From: Casimicrobium huifangae
GTDB lineage: Bacteria; Pseudomonadota; Gammaproteobacteria; Burkholderiales; Casimicrobiaceae
Length of the DNA stretch: 64,000 nt
Assembly (NCBI RefSeq): GCF_009746125.1
Contig: NZ_CP041352.1
Span: 4,014,436 to 4,078,435, forward strand
Direction: 5' to 3'
Under the pieces are notes generated by a model. That model had not been told where the DNA came from, did no database searches, and worked only from the letters and a program-made list of their open reading frames with translations. Shown here piece by piece: positions 1 to 8,614 of this stretch. Every line of letters starts with the position of its first letter. The first letter of the stretch is position 1. The position numbers and the translations under genes were made by a program.

Positions 1-1
1 G

Positions 2-316
2 GAGGCGACCTCAACCTTCAGCTTTTCGCACTTTCTCTCCACCGAGGGTGCGTTCTGGCAGCAGCCCGATGCCATCAATACGCTCGAACAGCAGATGTTT
101 GACGCCACGCGCGGGCGTACGATTCCGGTGACGCTGGTGCTGGTGCGCGCGACCGCTGGGACAGGCACCAACGCAACCTACGTGCACGACCTCTTTCTGC
201 GTCTCGACGCACGGCGATACGCAGGGCTCACCCTGATCGAAACCTCATTCGCCACCGGGCACGTCGAATCCGACAACCCGGCGTTTGCGGATGTCGTGGG
301 CAGGATTTTTCCCTAG
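2..316 (+). CDS. C-terminal fragment of a putative alpha/beta-hydrolase (esterase-like)
   Basis: The gene is cut by the left edge of the window; frame 2 is open from the first base to a TAG stop, giving 104 visible residues. The tail GHVESDNPAFADVVGRIF resembles the catalytic-His end of esterase-D-type alpha/beta hydrolases, where a His near the C-terminus is followed by a helix ending the fold. The preceding strand VTLVLVRATAG and the motif LDARRYAGLTL also fit that fold. The nucleophile elbow would lie outside the window, so the family call is inference only. A different secreted or cytoplasmic protein is possible. Confidence 0.4.
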   Translation, partial: EATSTFSFSHFLSTEGAFWQQPDAINTLEQQMFDATRGRTIPVTLVLVRATAGTGTNATYVHDLFLRLDARRYAGLTLIETSFATGHVESDNPAFADVVGRIFP

Positions 317-344
317 GGCCTTCTCTGCAAGTGATGCGAGGTTG

Positions 345-360
345 CTGACATCAATGTCAG
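345..360. promoter_or_regulatory. 16-bp perfect inverted repeat, possible operator
   Basis: CTGACAT-CA-ATGTCAG has two perfect 7-bp arms with a 2-bp spacer. It lies in the 125-bp gap between the esterase-like gene and the small overlapping pair, about 80 bp before the first ATG of that pair. This size and symmetry suit a dimeric DNA-binding protein. No regulator in the pair shows a clear DNA-binding fold, so the role is inferred. Confidence 0.35.
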
Positions 361-441
361 GACGTCAGACCAACCGGGGCGACCGCCATCACGACGCGCC
401 GAACCGGTTGCCACCGTCGCCTGCCACTGAGACAATGCAGC

Positions 442-645
442 ATGGCCATCGCAAAAGTTGTCCGCAAAACCACTCTGCATGATGCGAACGACGATGTTCG
501 TGATGTCGCGTACTGGCTGTCGCGCCCTGTTGCGGAGCGGCTGGCTGCGGTTGAGGAATTGCGCCGGCCGGTGATGGAGGCTTTGCCGCTTGCTGAACAA
601 AGACTTCAGAGAGTTTATCGAGTTACTACGCTCAAACGGGGTTGA
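442..645 (+). CDS. Small protein upstream of and overlapping a nucleotidyltransferase (possible antitoxin or partner)
   Basis: The 67-aa product is charged and helical, with motifs VRKTTLHDANDD, YWLSRPVAERLAAVEELRR and a basic tail LQRVYRVTTLKRG. The 'W-L-S..P.ERL.AVE.LRR' pattern recurs in small proteins encoded just ahead of stand-alone nucleotidyltransferases, but I know of no assigned biochemical role. Its last 56 bases overlap the next gene in another frame, so the two are probably translationally coupled. No strong Shine-Dalgarno site precedes the ATG. The arrangement suggests a toxin-antitoxin-like pair or a two-subunit enzyme; this is inference. Confidence 0.65.
   Translation: MAIAKVVRKTTLHDANDDVRDVAYWLSRPVAERLAAVEELRRPVMEALPLAEQRLQRVYRVTTLKRG
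576..580 (+). promoter_or_regulatory. Ribosome binding site that sets a TTG start
   Basis: GGAGG lies inside the upstream gene, 9 bases before the TTG at 590. It is the strongest ribosome site in the neighbourhood. It supports the TTG start for the nucleotidyltransferase and coupling to the preceding gene. Confidence 0.65.
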
Positions 646-1036
646 GTTCCTCGTTGTCGGCGCGCACGCGCTGGCCGCGCATGGACGCCCCCGTTACACG
701 GGCGACCTTGATCTGTGGGTCAGGCCCGAGTCGACCAATATTTTCCGGCTTGTCAAAGCCCTTGATGACTTCGGATTCGCGTCGCTCGGCATCGCCGCTC
801 AAGATTTCATGGAGCCACAGGCGATGATCCAGCTTGGATATCCGCCGGCAAGAATTGACTTGTTGACTGCTATCGACGGCGTCACGTTTGCCGACGCGTT
901 CGAACACCGGGTGGTCTTCGACGCTGGCAACGGGTTGCGGTTGCCGGTCATTTCGGTTGACGATCTCATTCGCAACAAACTCGCCACCGGTCGCAGCAAA
1001 GATCTCGCGGACGTAGAAGCTCTTCGCGGCCGATAG
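590..1036 (+). CDS. Stand-alone nucleotidyltransferase (DUF6036 / AbiEii-like family)
   Basis: The 148-aa protein has a minimal polymerase-beta-type nucleotidyltransferase core. GAHALAAHGRPRYTGDLDLWV (about residues 24-44) carries the Gly-Ala helix start and the metal-binding D-x-D of DLDL. A further Asp follows in PARIDLLT (about residues 87-94), where a third metal-ligand Asp is expected. The C-terminal ISVDDLIRNKLATGRSKDLADVEAL matches the substrate-side helix of AbiEii/MNT-like proteins (K..A...KD..D). The start is TTG with GGAGG 9 bases upstream, and the gene overlaps the preceding one by 56 bases. Relatives include MNT-HEPN antitoxins and AbiEii toxins, but no HEPN partner is next to it. 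Whether it acts as toxin, antitoxin or modifying enzyme is unknown. Confidence 0.8.
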   Translation: MLNKDFREFIELLRSNGVEFLVVGAHALAAHGRPRYTGDLDLWVRPESTNIFRLVKALDDFGFASLGIAAQDFMEPQAMIQLGYPPARIDLLTAIDGVTFADAFEHRVVFDAGNGLRLPVISVDDLIRNKLATGRSKDLADVEALRGR

Positions 1037-1142
1037 TTCTGGTTTGTCTTGATGGGGCGTGGTCACAATCACGCCATCCATCGTGGTTGCTGCGCACAGT
1101 TCAGCCAAAATCCTGCTCCCATTTCCTCCAATTGACTGACCC

Positions 1143-2063
1143 ATGTCCGACGCCCCCGCAGCGCAGCTCGCCTGCCTGAACTGCAACACCCAATTCATCG
1201 GGCAGTATTGCTCCTCGTGCGGACAAAAGCACGGCCCTGCCATGCCGACGACGATGGAGATCGCGGGTGATTTGCTGCGCAGTGCGCTGTCGCCCTCGGG
1301 CAAGGTGTTTGAGACGTTGTGGACGCTGCTGCGGCGCCCCGGCGAGCTGACGCGGGCGTTCATCAGCGGGCAGCGCATGCGCTATGTGCATCCGGTGCGC
1401 GTGTACTTGCTCTGCGTTTTTGTGCTGGTCGCTGCGATCACGGTGAACAACACGATTCGCGGATGGACGGGGCGGCCCCCGTTTGAAGTGGAATCTTCGG
1501 CGATGTTTGCGCGACCTGATGCCAAGACTCAGGACGTGAAAGCGGTGGATGGCAACGACGCTGGCAAACCGCCGAGCGCTGCACGTGAGGCCGGCCGTGC
1601 GCTCGGCAGTCACCTGCCCGATTGGCTACGCGAGCGCGTGAAGGCGCGCGCCAAAAATCTCGACGCGGTGGAATCGGCCAAGTTGCAACAACGGACCAGC
1701 GAGGCAATCACCAAGCAATACTCTGCGTTGTTCGCCCTGCTGGTGCCATTCATGGCACTGGTGAACTGGATGCTCTACGCGGGGCGCGGCCTCACCTACG
1801 CCGCACATTTCGTGTTCCTGCTGCATGCCACTGCGGCAAGCTGCCTGATTCTGTTGCCGGTGTATGTGCTGAACCTGCCGATGGCGTACTTTCCGGCGAT
1901 GCTGGTGGCAATGGCCTGGACCGTACTGGCAGCGCAGCGGGCGTTCGCGGTGTCGCTATGGGGAAGCCTGTGGCGCTATCTGGTGTACCTGGTGCCCACA
2001 ATGCTTTTCTCAGCACTTGCTGGCGTGCTCGTGGGCATTGTGTCGGTGCTGCTCATAGACTGA
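1143..2063 (+). CDS. DUF3667 family membrane protein with N-terminal zinc ribbon
   Basis: The 306-aa protein begins with a zinc-ribbon-like C-x2-C...C-x2-C knuckle (Cys11, Cys14, Cys23, Cys26), followed by the family-typical TLWTLLRRPGELTRAFISG and QRMRYVHPVRVYL. These define DUF3667. About five hydrophobic segments follow: near residues 86-103, 195-213, 219-243, 244-264 and 275-305. A long soluble loop separates the first from the rest. It should be an inner-membrane protein; no biochemical function is established for the family. It is monocistronic, with no good Shine-Dalgarno site before the ATG. Confidence 0.85.
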   Translation: MSDAPAAQLACLNCNTQFIGQYCSSCGQKHGPAMPTTMEIAGDLLRSALSPSGKVFETLWTLLRRPGELTRAFISGQRMRYVHPVRVYLLCVFVLVAAITVNNTIRGWTGRPPFEVESSAMFARPDAKTQDVKAVDGNDAGKPPSAAREAGRALGSHLPDWLRERVKARAKNLDAVESAKLQQRTSEAITKQYSALFALLVPFMALVNWMLYAGRGLTYAAHFVFLLHATAASCLILLPVYVLNLPMAYFPAMLVAMAWTVLAAQRAFAVSLWGSLWRYLVYLVPTMLFSALAGVLVGIVSVLLID

Positions 2064-2170
2064 CCGCCGCACCGCACTCCTTTCGCGCGCCTGCCTGACC
2101 TGAAACGAAACGCGCCGGTCGCCGCGCCCGGGCCGTTGATACATTGATTGCTTGTTCAACGGAGGATTTC

Positions 2171-3073
2171 ATGGCCCTACCCGGCATCAGGTCGCCGCGC
2201 TTTGCGTTGCGCGCGCTGGCGGCGCTCACCGCAGCGCTGTCGTTCACCACCTTCGCACAGGCGCCAGCGCCCGCCGCGTCTGCTGCACCGGCAGCACCGC
2301 CCGCTCCCAATACGACAGGCCCGCGCGGGACCGGCGTGGACAACCTGCTGATCGCAGCGGTGGCGTGGAAGCAGACGGCCGCCGAGTACCGCGCGCTTTA
2401 TCACCAGGGCTACAACGTGGCGCGCATGCAGGTGGAGCTGGGGCTGGCGAAGCGCAAGCCCGGCGACCGCCCGCTCGCGGTGGTGAGCGATGTAGACGAC
2501 ACCATCCTCTTGCCGCTGGCTTACTGGGGCCACCTGATCAACCGCAACATGGATTTCTTCGACGACCCGATCTGGGACGAGTGGATTCCCAAGAACCAGA
2601 TGATGCTGGCGCCGGGGGCGCGCGAGTTCTTCGATTTCTGCGCCACAAGTGGCGTAGAAGTGTTCTACGTCACCTCGCGCGATCAGGGCGACAAGACCTT
2701 CGACTACGCGATGGATCATCTGCGTATCGCCAAACTGCCCAATGTGGACACCAAGCATGTGACGGTGCTGCGCGACACATCGAACAAGCAGAACCGGCAG
2801 GACGAGATTGCGAAGACGCACGACATCGTGGTTTTTCTTGGCGATTCGCTGAACGACTTCCGCCACAAGTACTACACGAAGGACGTCGACGAGCGCATCA
2901 AGCTGATGGAGTCGGATCGCAACGAGTATGGCCGTCGCTACATCGTGTTCCCGAACCCGACCGACGGGCACTGGATGCGCGCGATCTTCGGCGACAGCGA
3001 GCCGCCGCCCACCGACGCCAACCGCGAGACGTTCAAGAAAGCGGCCACACGCGCGGCCTGGGACGGCAAGTAG
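2171..3073 (+). CDS. Secreted acid phosphatase / 5'-nucleotidase, lipoprotein e(P4)-type HAD family
   Basis: The 300-aa protein is a class C-type acid phosphatase, a periplasmic or surface HAD enzyme that removes phosphate from nucleotides or other monoesters. HAD motif I is VSDVDDTIL (about residue 104), motif II is FYVTSRD, and motif III/IV is FLGDSLNDF with the acidic pair D..ND. The N-terminal RFALRALAALTAALSFTTFAQA looks like a cleavable signal peptide. No lipobox Cys is visible, unlike true e(P4). The ATG at 2171 was chosen because GGAGG lies 6 bases upstream and the signal peptide starts there; a longer TTG form from 2144 is less likely. Confidence 0.88.
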   Translation: MALPGIRSPRFALRALAALTAALSFTTFAQAPAPAASAAPAAPPAPNTTGPRGTGVDNLLIAAVAWKQTAAEYRALYHQGYNVARMQVELGLAKRKPGDRPLAVVSDVDDTILLPLAYWGHLINRNMDFFDDPIWDEWIPKNQMMLAPGAREFFDFCATSGVEVFYVTSRDQGDKTFDYAMDHLRIAKLPNVDTKHVTVLRDTSNKQNRQDEIAKTHDIVVFLGDSLNDFRHKYYTKDVDERIKLMESDRNEYGRRYIVFPNPTDGHWMRAIFGDSEPPPTDANRETFKKAATRAAWDGK

Positions 3074-3143
3074 GCCAGCATACGATTCGCCCGACTGGAT
3101 TCTGCGAAACTACCAGCCCTGACACCGATTTGTTGCCTCACCG

Positions 3144-3392
3144 ATGACCGACACCACGCTACCCGCCCTGCCCGATCGCCTGTCAATCGATCCGAAAAGC
3201 CCGCATCACAACCCGGAGTACTTCCGGCGTGACATCGGTGTGCGGTTGAACGGCGTTGAGCGCCGGGATGTCGAGGAGTACTGCATCAGCGAGGGCTGGG
3301 TAAAAGTGCCTGTTGGCAAGACACGCGACCGCAAGGGCAATCCGCTGACCATCAAGGTCAAGGGCACAGTGGAGCCATTTTTCCGCGACTAA
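3144..3392 (+). CDS. DUF3297 family small protein
   Basis: This is an 82-aa soluble protein with the family hallmarks RLSIDPKSPHHN, GVRLNGVERRDVEEYC and WVKVPVGKTRDRKG, ending in VKGTVEPFF. DUF3297 proteins are widespread in proteobacteria. They are sometimes mislabelled glutathione peroxidase but contain no peroxidatic Cys motif. The function is unknown. The gene follows the phosphatase by 70 bp and appears separately translated. Confidence 0.85.
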   Translation: MTDTTLPALPDRLSIDPKSPHHNPEYFRRDIGVRLNGVERRDVEEYCISEGWVKVPVGKTRDRKGNPLTIKVKGTVEPFFRD

Positions 3393-3481
3393 CAGGCTGT
3401 CGCACGTCGCGGCCATGCGCACGTCGCGCGTTCGCCAATACCCACGGCAGGCACGTAACCCAAACATCGTTGAGTACGGGC

Positions 3482-4246
3482 ATGCGCTATGAATGCCGTA
3501 TGCCACGTCTGCTCCCAATCTTCATCATTGCAGCAACCATTGCTGTAGTCGGTCACTTCACGCAGTGGTTCGGCTTTACGCGCCCCGCGATCGAGAAGGT
3601 ACGCACCGAAACAAACACGCGCATCGACGCCACCAACGCCGATGTGGCGGCGAACGCGGCGCGTATCGCGGCGACCGAACAGAAGTCCGCCGGACTGGAA
3701 GCGCTGACGCGAGAGCATGCGAAGCAAATCGCTGCGGTCGACGAGCGTACCCAGGATGCCGTCAAAGCTGCCGCTGAAGCCAATCGGGCGACGAACGACG
3801 ACGTGGCGAAGCTGGCGGAGCGGGTGGACGCCAACACGCGAGCCATCGGCGAAATGAAAGCGCAGATCGCTGCGGCAACGCCGAACGCTGAAGAGCAGCA
3901 GTTGCGGCGCGACCTGATGAATGCGATGTCGGCGGCATCACAGTTCAAGGCGGCAGTCGCTGAATTCATGCAGACGGAAGGCCGCATGCCTGCTGGCAAC
4001 GCACAGGTTGGGCTATCGGCGCCAGAGCGCTATGCAGACGGTGGCTTGCTGCGGCTTGCCATCGAACAGGGCACGATCGCCGCATATTTCCGGGGCGGAA
4101 GCGGCGGCAGCGCGACCACGCGCTTCCGCCTGATCCCGGATGTGCCGGACAACAATCCGGCCGGCGTGGTGCGCTGGAAGTGCGACACCAACTTGCTGCT
4201 GGCGGCGCGCCTGTTCACAAGCTGTGAATTGAAACCCGCGCCGTAG
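3482..4246 (+). CDS. Membrane-anchored coiled-coil protein with pilin-like C-terminal domain
   Basis: The 254-aa product has one N-terminal transmembrane segment (LLPIFIIAATIAVVGHF), then roughly 110 residues of Ala/Glu/Lys-rich heptads predicted as a coiled coil. The C-terminal domain begins near ASQFKAAVAEFMQTEGRMP and continues through YADGGLLRLAIEQGTIAAYF to a two-Cys end (WKCDT...FTSCEL). The C-terminal part resembles the globular domain of PilA-type pilins, including a terminal Cys loop. The pilin helix is replaced by a long coiled coil and there is no GFT/SLIE prepilin cleavage site. The start is uncertain: ATG 3482 or ATG 3500, neither with a good ribosome site. Function is unknown. 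Confidence 0.6.
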   Translation: MRYECRMPRLLPIFIIAATIAVVGHFTQWFGFTRPAIEKVRTETNTRIDATNADVAANAARIAATEQKSAGLEALTREHAKQIAAVDERTQDAVKAAAEANRATNDDVAKLAERVDANTRAIGEMKAQIAAATPNAEEQQLRRDLMNAMSAASQFKAAVAEFMQTEGRMPAGNAQVGLSAPERYADGGLLRLAIEQGTIAAYFRGGSGGSATTRFRLIPDVPDNNPAGVVRWKCDTNLLLAARLFTSCELKPAP

Positions 4247-4251
4247 CTGCG

Positions 4252-4941
4252 CTACTTGGCCGCTGCCAGCTCCTTCTTGATCACGATCTCGTCTTCCTCG
4301 CGATAACGGCGATTGCCGCACTGTTCGCGCCACTGGGCGACGGACTGCTTGTGCGGCTCCACGCGGTCGTTGACGTTGTGGCTGCGCTGGTTGATGCCGT
4401 CGATGCTGGCGTTGAGCTTGTCGACGCGGTCGCGCAACGCTTTCTGTTCTGCATTGAACTCGTCCAAGCTCTTTTCAAATGCCTTGTTGCGCTCGTTCAG
4501 TTTGACGCGCTCAGGCTCCAGGGCGGTTTTTTCTTCTTCCTTCTTGGCGGTCTGGATTTTGGTGTTGAGATCAGTCACTGCGGCTGACAATGAATCACGT
4601 TCTGCGGTCAGCGCAGTCATGCGGGCGCGCAGTGCTTCGTTGGCTTTGCTGACTTCGCCCTGCTCGGTCTTCACGGCCGCCTGATCGCGCTTGAAGGCGT
4701 CCTGTGCGGCCTGAATTTCCTCGCCGTTCTTTTCATTGGTCTGCTGCAGCTTCATGCAGACGCGCAGCTCGTCGATCGACATGATCTTGTCGGCTTTGGC
4801 GGGGGCTGCGGCAGGGGCCGCTTTCGCCGGCGCTGCCTTGCGCGGCGCCGGTGTTTGTGCCTGACTGCCGGCGACAGCCAGCAAGCTGCCCAGCAGCAGC
4901 GAAAGTACCGGAGCCACCGGAATGCGTTTGATGGATTGCAT
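4252..4941 (-). CDS. Periplasmic coiled-coil protein of unknown function
   Basis: The 229-aa protein starts with a signal peptide (PVAPVLSLLLGSLLAVAGSQAQ), then an Ala/Pro/Lys-rich linker and an extended coiled coil. The coiled coil is dense in Glu, Lys, Gln and Arg, with recurring heptads such as KANEALRARMTALTAERDSL. Two cysteines, one near RVCMKLQQ and one near WREQCGNRRY, could form a disulfide. The ATG at 4941 is preferred to the longer open frame because it places the signal peptide at the N-terminus. The layout resembles the periplasmic coiled coils of envelope complexes, but no named family is evident. It ends 5 bp from the stop of the convergent pilin-like gene. Confidence 0.65.
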   Translation of the reverse strand: MQSIKRIPVAPVLSLLLGSLLAVAGSQAQTPAPRKAAPAKAAPAAAPAKADKIMSIDELRVCMKLQQTNEKNGEEIQAAQDAFKRDQAAVKTEQGEVSKANEALRARMTALTAERDSLSAAVTDLNTKIQTAKKEEEKTALEPERVKLNERNKAFEKSLDEFNAEQKALRDRVDKLNASIDGINQRSHNVNDRVEPHKQSVAQWREQCGNRRYREEDEIVIKKELAAAK

Positions 4942-5030
4942 ACGAACGGAAAATGGGGTGAGCGCAGCGCGCGAAGGCCGCAAGTTTACCGGCGTCGCCG
5001 ACGAGGCCGGGGCCGCGGCTGCATCGCCCA

Positions 5031-5711
5031 CTACTTTCCGAGCGTACGCACCACCATTTCACCTTCGACACGACCGGCGCCTTGGGGATGTGACGCCGAC
5101 CGTTCGACGACGCGTTTGACGACGCGAACACCGTCCGCTGGCGCAGTCCACACCCGCTGGGTCTCGCCGAGCGAGTCGGTAGCCACCACCAGGTAGGCGT
5201 TGAACTTTCCCGCTGGAACCGTGATGCTGTCGTATGCCTCGACTTTGTAGTTCACGGTGATTGGCGTGGTCTTGCCGCTGGCATGGTTGGTGACCTGATG
5301 CGTTGAGCTCCAGGCGTCGCCCACCTTGAATGGATAGCGATAGCCGAGCCCCGGATCGTAGGTCACTGCCGGTTTGCCGTCACGCGTCAGGCTGGCGATC
5401 TGGGCGCCGGTTTCCATGTCGTGCACCTGCGCCGGCACCTGTGGCGATTCGATCAGCACCGCCGGCTTGCCCTGCCACGTCGTGCGGCCATGGTTGTAGG
5501 TGACGCGATCCTCCTGATTGCCAAAACTGCCGGATGTCTTGCGCTGGAAAACGCTTACTGTGCCCGGTGGCGATTCGACAAATTTCTGCGCCACAGGCTG
5601 GGCGCTGACGGCTGCCGGCAGCATCGCCGTTGCCATTGCAGCCGAAGCAGTGACGATCACGGACAGGATGGGCATCGGTACCGTACCTGCATTGCTCATA
5701 CGTTCAAACAT
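5031..5711 (-). CDS. Exported protein of unknown function
   Basis: The 226-aa product has a signal peptide (PILSVIVTASAAMATAMLPAAVSAQ) and a beta-rich mature part. The motif YDSITVPAGKFNAYLVV followed by TQRVWTAPADGVRVVK matches a common pattern in secreted proteins of unknown function, where 'vPaGtF.a' precedes an aromatic 'w.aPg.g.vk' strand. The start is ATG 5711, with GGAG about 8 bases upstream; the longer open frame to 6038 is not needed. It is divergent from the glutathione peroxidase gene and followed closely by the coiled-coil gene on the same strand. Confidence 0.6.
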   Translation of the reverse strand: MFERMSNAGTVPMPILSVIVTASAAMATAMLPAAVSAQPVAQKFVESPPGTVSVFQRKTSGSFGNQEDRVTYNHGRTTWQGKPAVLIESPQVPAQVHDMETGAQIASLTRDGKPAVTYDPGLGYRYPFKVGDAWSSTHQVTNHASGKTTPITVNYKVEAYDSITVPAGKFNAYLVVATDSLGETQRVWTAPADGVRVVKRVVERSASHPQGAGRVEGEMVVRTLGK

Positions 5712-5868
5712 ATCGATCTCCGTTCGCGCGATCACCGGAGACATGACCGCATTTACGTCAGTATCGGCCTTGTATTCGTTCACAATTTGACGAAAATCAC
5801 AGGCTTGCAGCATTGGTGGACAGCACCCAATTTCCTTTGGTGCGCAGTCACGCTGCGAGGATGTCGCC

Positions 5869-6405
5869 ATGAAAAAAATGTTCGAACTCACCTGCGCGCT
5901 TGCCCTCTCGATGCTGGCAGGCGCAGCCAGCGGCAACGATCTGTTGCAGCACACCCTCAACCCACTACTGCCCGGCAAACCGGTGCAGCTGTCGCAATAC
6001 GCCGGCAAGGTGGTGCTGGTGGTCAATGTGGCCAGCAAATGCGGCTACACCCCGCAGTACGAAGGGCTGGAGGCGTTGTACAAGCGCTATCAGGGCAAGG
6101 GACTGGTGGTGCTCGGCATCCCGGCCAACGACTTCGGTGCGCAGGAGCGTGGGTCGAACAAGGAGATCGCCGAGTTCTGCAAGGCGAACTTCGGCGTGAG
6201 CTTTCCGATGTTTGAGAAACTCGAAGTGCCGATCGGCAAGCACCCGCTATTCGCCAGCCTCATCGCCAAAACCGGCAAGGCACCGCAGTGGAACTTCCAC
6301 AAATACCTGATCGACCGCAAGGGTGGCGTGACCGCCTTTCCGAGCGACGTCGAGCCGCAATCACCGGTGCTGGTGAAGGCAGTCGAGGCTGCACTGGCCG
6401 GTTGA
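5869..6405 (+). CDS. Periplasmic glutathione peroxidase family protein
   Basis: This 178-aa thiol peroxidase of the GPx family reduces hydroperoxides. VNVASKCGYTPQYEGLEAL holds the peroxidatic Cys (Cys in place of selenocysteine). The conserved Gln/Trp/Asn set is present as WNFHKYLID, with an earlier FGAQERGSNKEI. The first 22 residues (MKKMFELTCALALSMLAGAASG) form a signal peptide, so the enzyme is probably periplasmic, unlike the cytoplasmic BtuE type. In that compartment thioredoxin-like donors are more likely than glutathione. A stand-alone gene. Confidence 0.9.
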   Translation: MKKMFELTCALALSMLAGAASGNDLLQHTLNPLLPGKPVQLSQYAGKVVLVVNVASKCGYTPQYEGLEALYKRYQGKGLVVLGIPANDFGAQERGSNKEIAEFCKANFGVSFPMFEKLEVPIGKHPLFASLIAKTGKAPQWNFHKYLIDRKGGVTAFPSDVEPQSPVLVKAVEAALAG

Positions 6406-6532
6406 TGCTGAGTGCTGTCGCGGCAGTAGTGTGATGTAGTTTTCCGGTGCCGGTGGTGGCGTTTTACGCCCGAGCAGACTGACAGCCTGCTGCCGCTACA
6501 CTCGCGGCAACGCTTGGAGGAGCAGCGGCAAC

Positions 6533-7612
<1,080 letters not shown>

Positions 7613-7637
7613 TGAGTCACCGTAACGCGTTCGCGGG

Positions 7638-7763
7638 CCAGCAGCTTTTGGTTGAGAATGGCTTTTGAACCGGGCTTGAGTGCTATTTTCGTTAAAAGTC
7701 GAGTATTGCCACTTTCGCACTCCGAGCCCAGCACGGATAAGCTCCTTGTCAAAGAGTTGATGC
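7638..7763. repeat. Intergenic palindromic repeat, copy 1 (degenerate)
   Basis: This is a degenerate member of the palindrome family also seen at 14121, 23258, 36055 and 50898. It starts CCAGCAGCTTTT, has the centre AAAAGTCGA (TCGA at 7699-7702), and ends in a diverged mirror of the left end (AAAGAGTTGATG). It occupies almost the whole gap between the UgpC-type gene and the glycosyltransferase, stopping 2 bp before the latter's GTG. The assignment rests on the centre and the two ends. Confidence 0.5.
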
Positions 7764-7764
7764 G

Positions 7765-8589
7765 GTGAGCGTGCTGGTTTGTGTTCCCGTCTACAACGGT
7801 TTTGACAGCGTCAGCCGCTGCCTCGACGCGCTGGCATCAGCTCAGGTCAAGACGCAGTTCCGCACGCTGCTGATCAACGACGCCTCGCCCGATGAGCGTA
7901 TCCGCCCGCTGCTCGACCGCTACGCGCTCGCGCACGCCGACACCCAGGTGCGACACAACGCCATTAACCGCGGCTTCACCTGGAACGTCAATCAGGCCTT
8001 CATCGCCGCTCGTGCCGACGAGCCGCTCTGTCTGCTTAATTCCGACACGCTGGTGACCGACGGCTGGCTTGATGCCATGCTCGAGTGCCTTGCGGACGAC
8101 GCCTTGATCGGCACCATCACGCCGTTCTCCAATAACGCAACGATCTGCTCGTTCCCGGACTTCACTCGCGCGTGGCCAATACCCGAGCACGCGGAGCGCG
8201 AACGCATCGCCCGCGCGCTGCGGCAATCACCGGCAGCGGCCATTGACCTGCCCACTGGTGTTGGCTTCTGCATGCTGATCGCCGCAGCTTGCCGTGCTAA
8301 GGTCGGGCCGTTCGATGTGGAGAGCTTTCCGCGCGGCTACGGCGAAGAAAACGACTTCTGCATGCGCGCCGCAGTGGCGGGCTTTCGCAATGTGTTGTGT
8401 CCTAACGCCTATGTTGCCCACGAGGGTGGCGTGTCGTTCAGCGAGGCCACGCAGGCGCTGATGAAGGCGGGCGCCGAACGGCTAATCGCCAAACACCCGA
8501 GCTACGACGCCGAAGTCGCAGCATGGATCGCCGCCGACCCGGCACAGTCACGGCGCACCCAAGTCAGCGCCATCCTCGCGCAAGGCTGA
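7765..8589 (+). CDS. Family 2 glycosyltransferase
   Basis: This 274-aa GT-A-fold enzyme lacks obvious membrane segments. The N-terminal VLVCVPVYNGFDSVSRCLDAL is the nucleotide-sugar-binding strand. LLINDASPDE and LLNSDTLVTDGWLDAML supply the acidic metal site (NSD in place of the usual DxD). GYGEENDFCMRAAVAGFRN is the acceptor-side ED motif of GT2 enzymes. The start is GTG at 7765. No polysaccharide cluster surrounds it, so donor and acceptor sugars cannot be inferred. Confidence 0.85.
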   Translation: MSVLVCVPVYNGFDSVSRCLDALASAQVKTQFRTLLINDASPDERIRPLLDRYALAHADTQVRHNAINRGFTWNVNQAFIAARADEPLCLLNSDTLVTDGWLDAMLECLADDALIGTITPFSNNATICSFPDFTRAWPIPEHAERERIARALRQSPAAAIDLPTGVGFCMLIAAACRAKVGPFDVESFPRGYGEENDFCMRAAVAGFRNVLCPNAYVAHEGGVSFSEATQALMKAGAERLIAKHPSYDAEVAAWIAADPAQSRRTQVSAILAQG

Positions 8590-8614
8590 ACGGTTTGCTT
8601 CGACGAGCTGGGCG

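Noticed and set aside
632-1378. 248-codon minus-strand frame at the left end
   Set aside because: It spans the nucleotidyltransferase and the DUF3667 start in antisense and has no family features.
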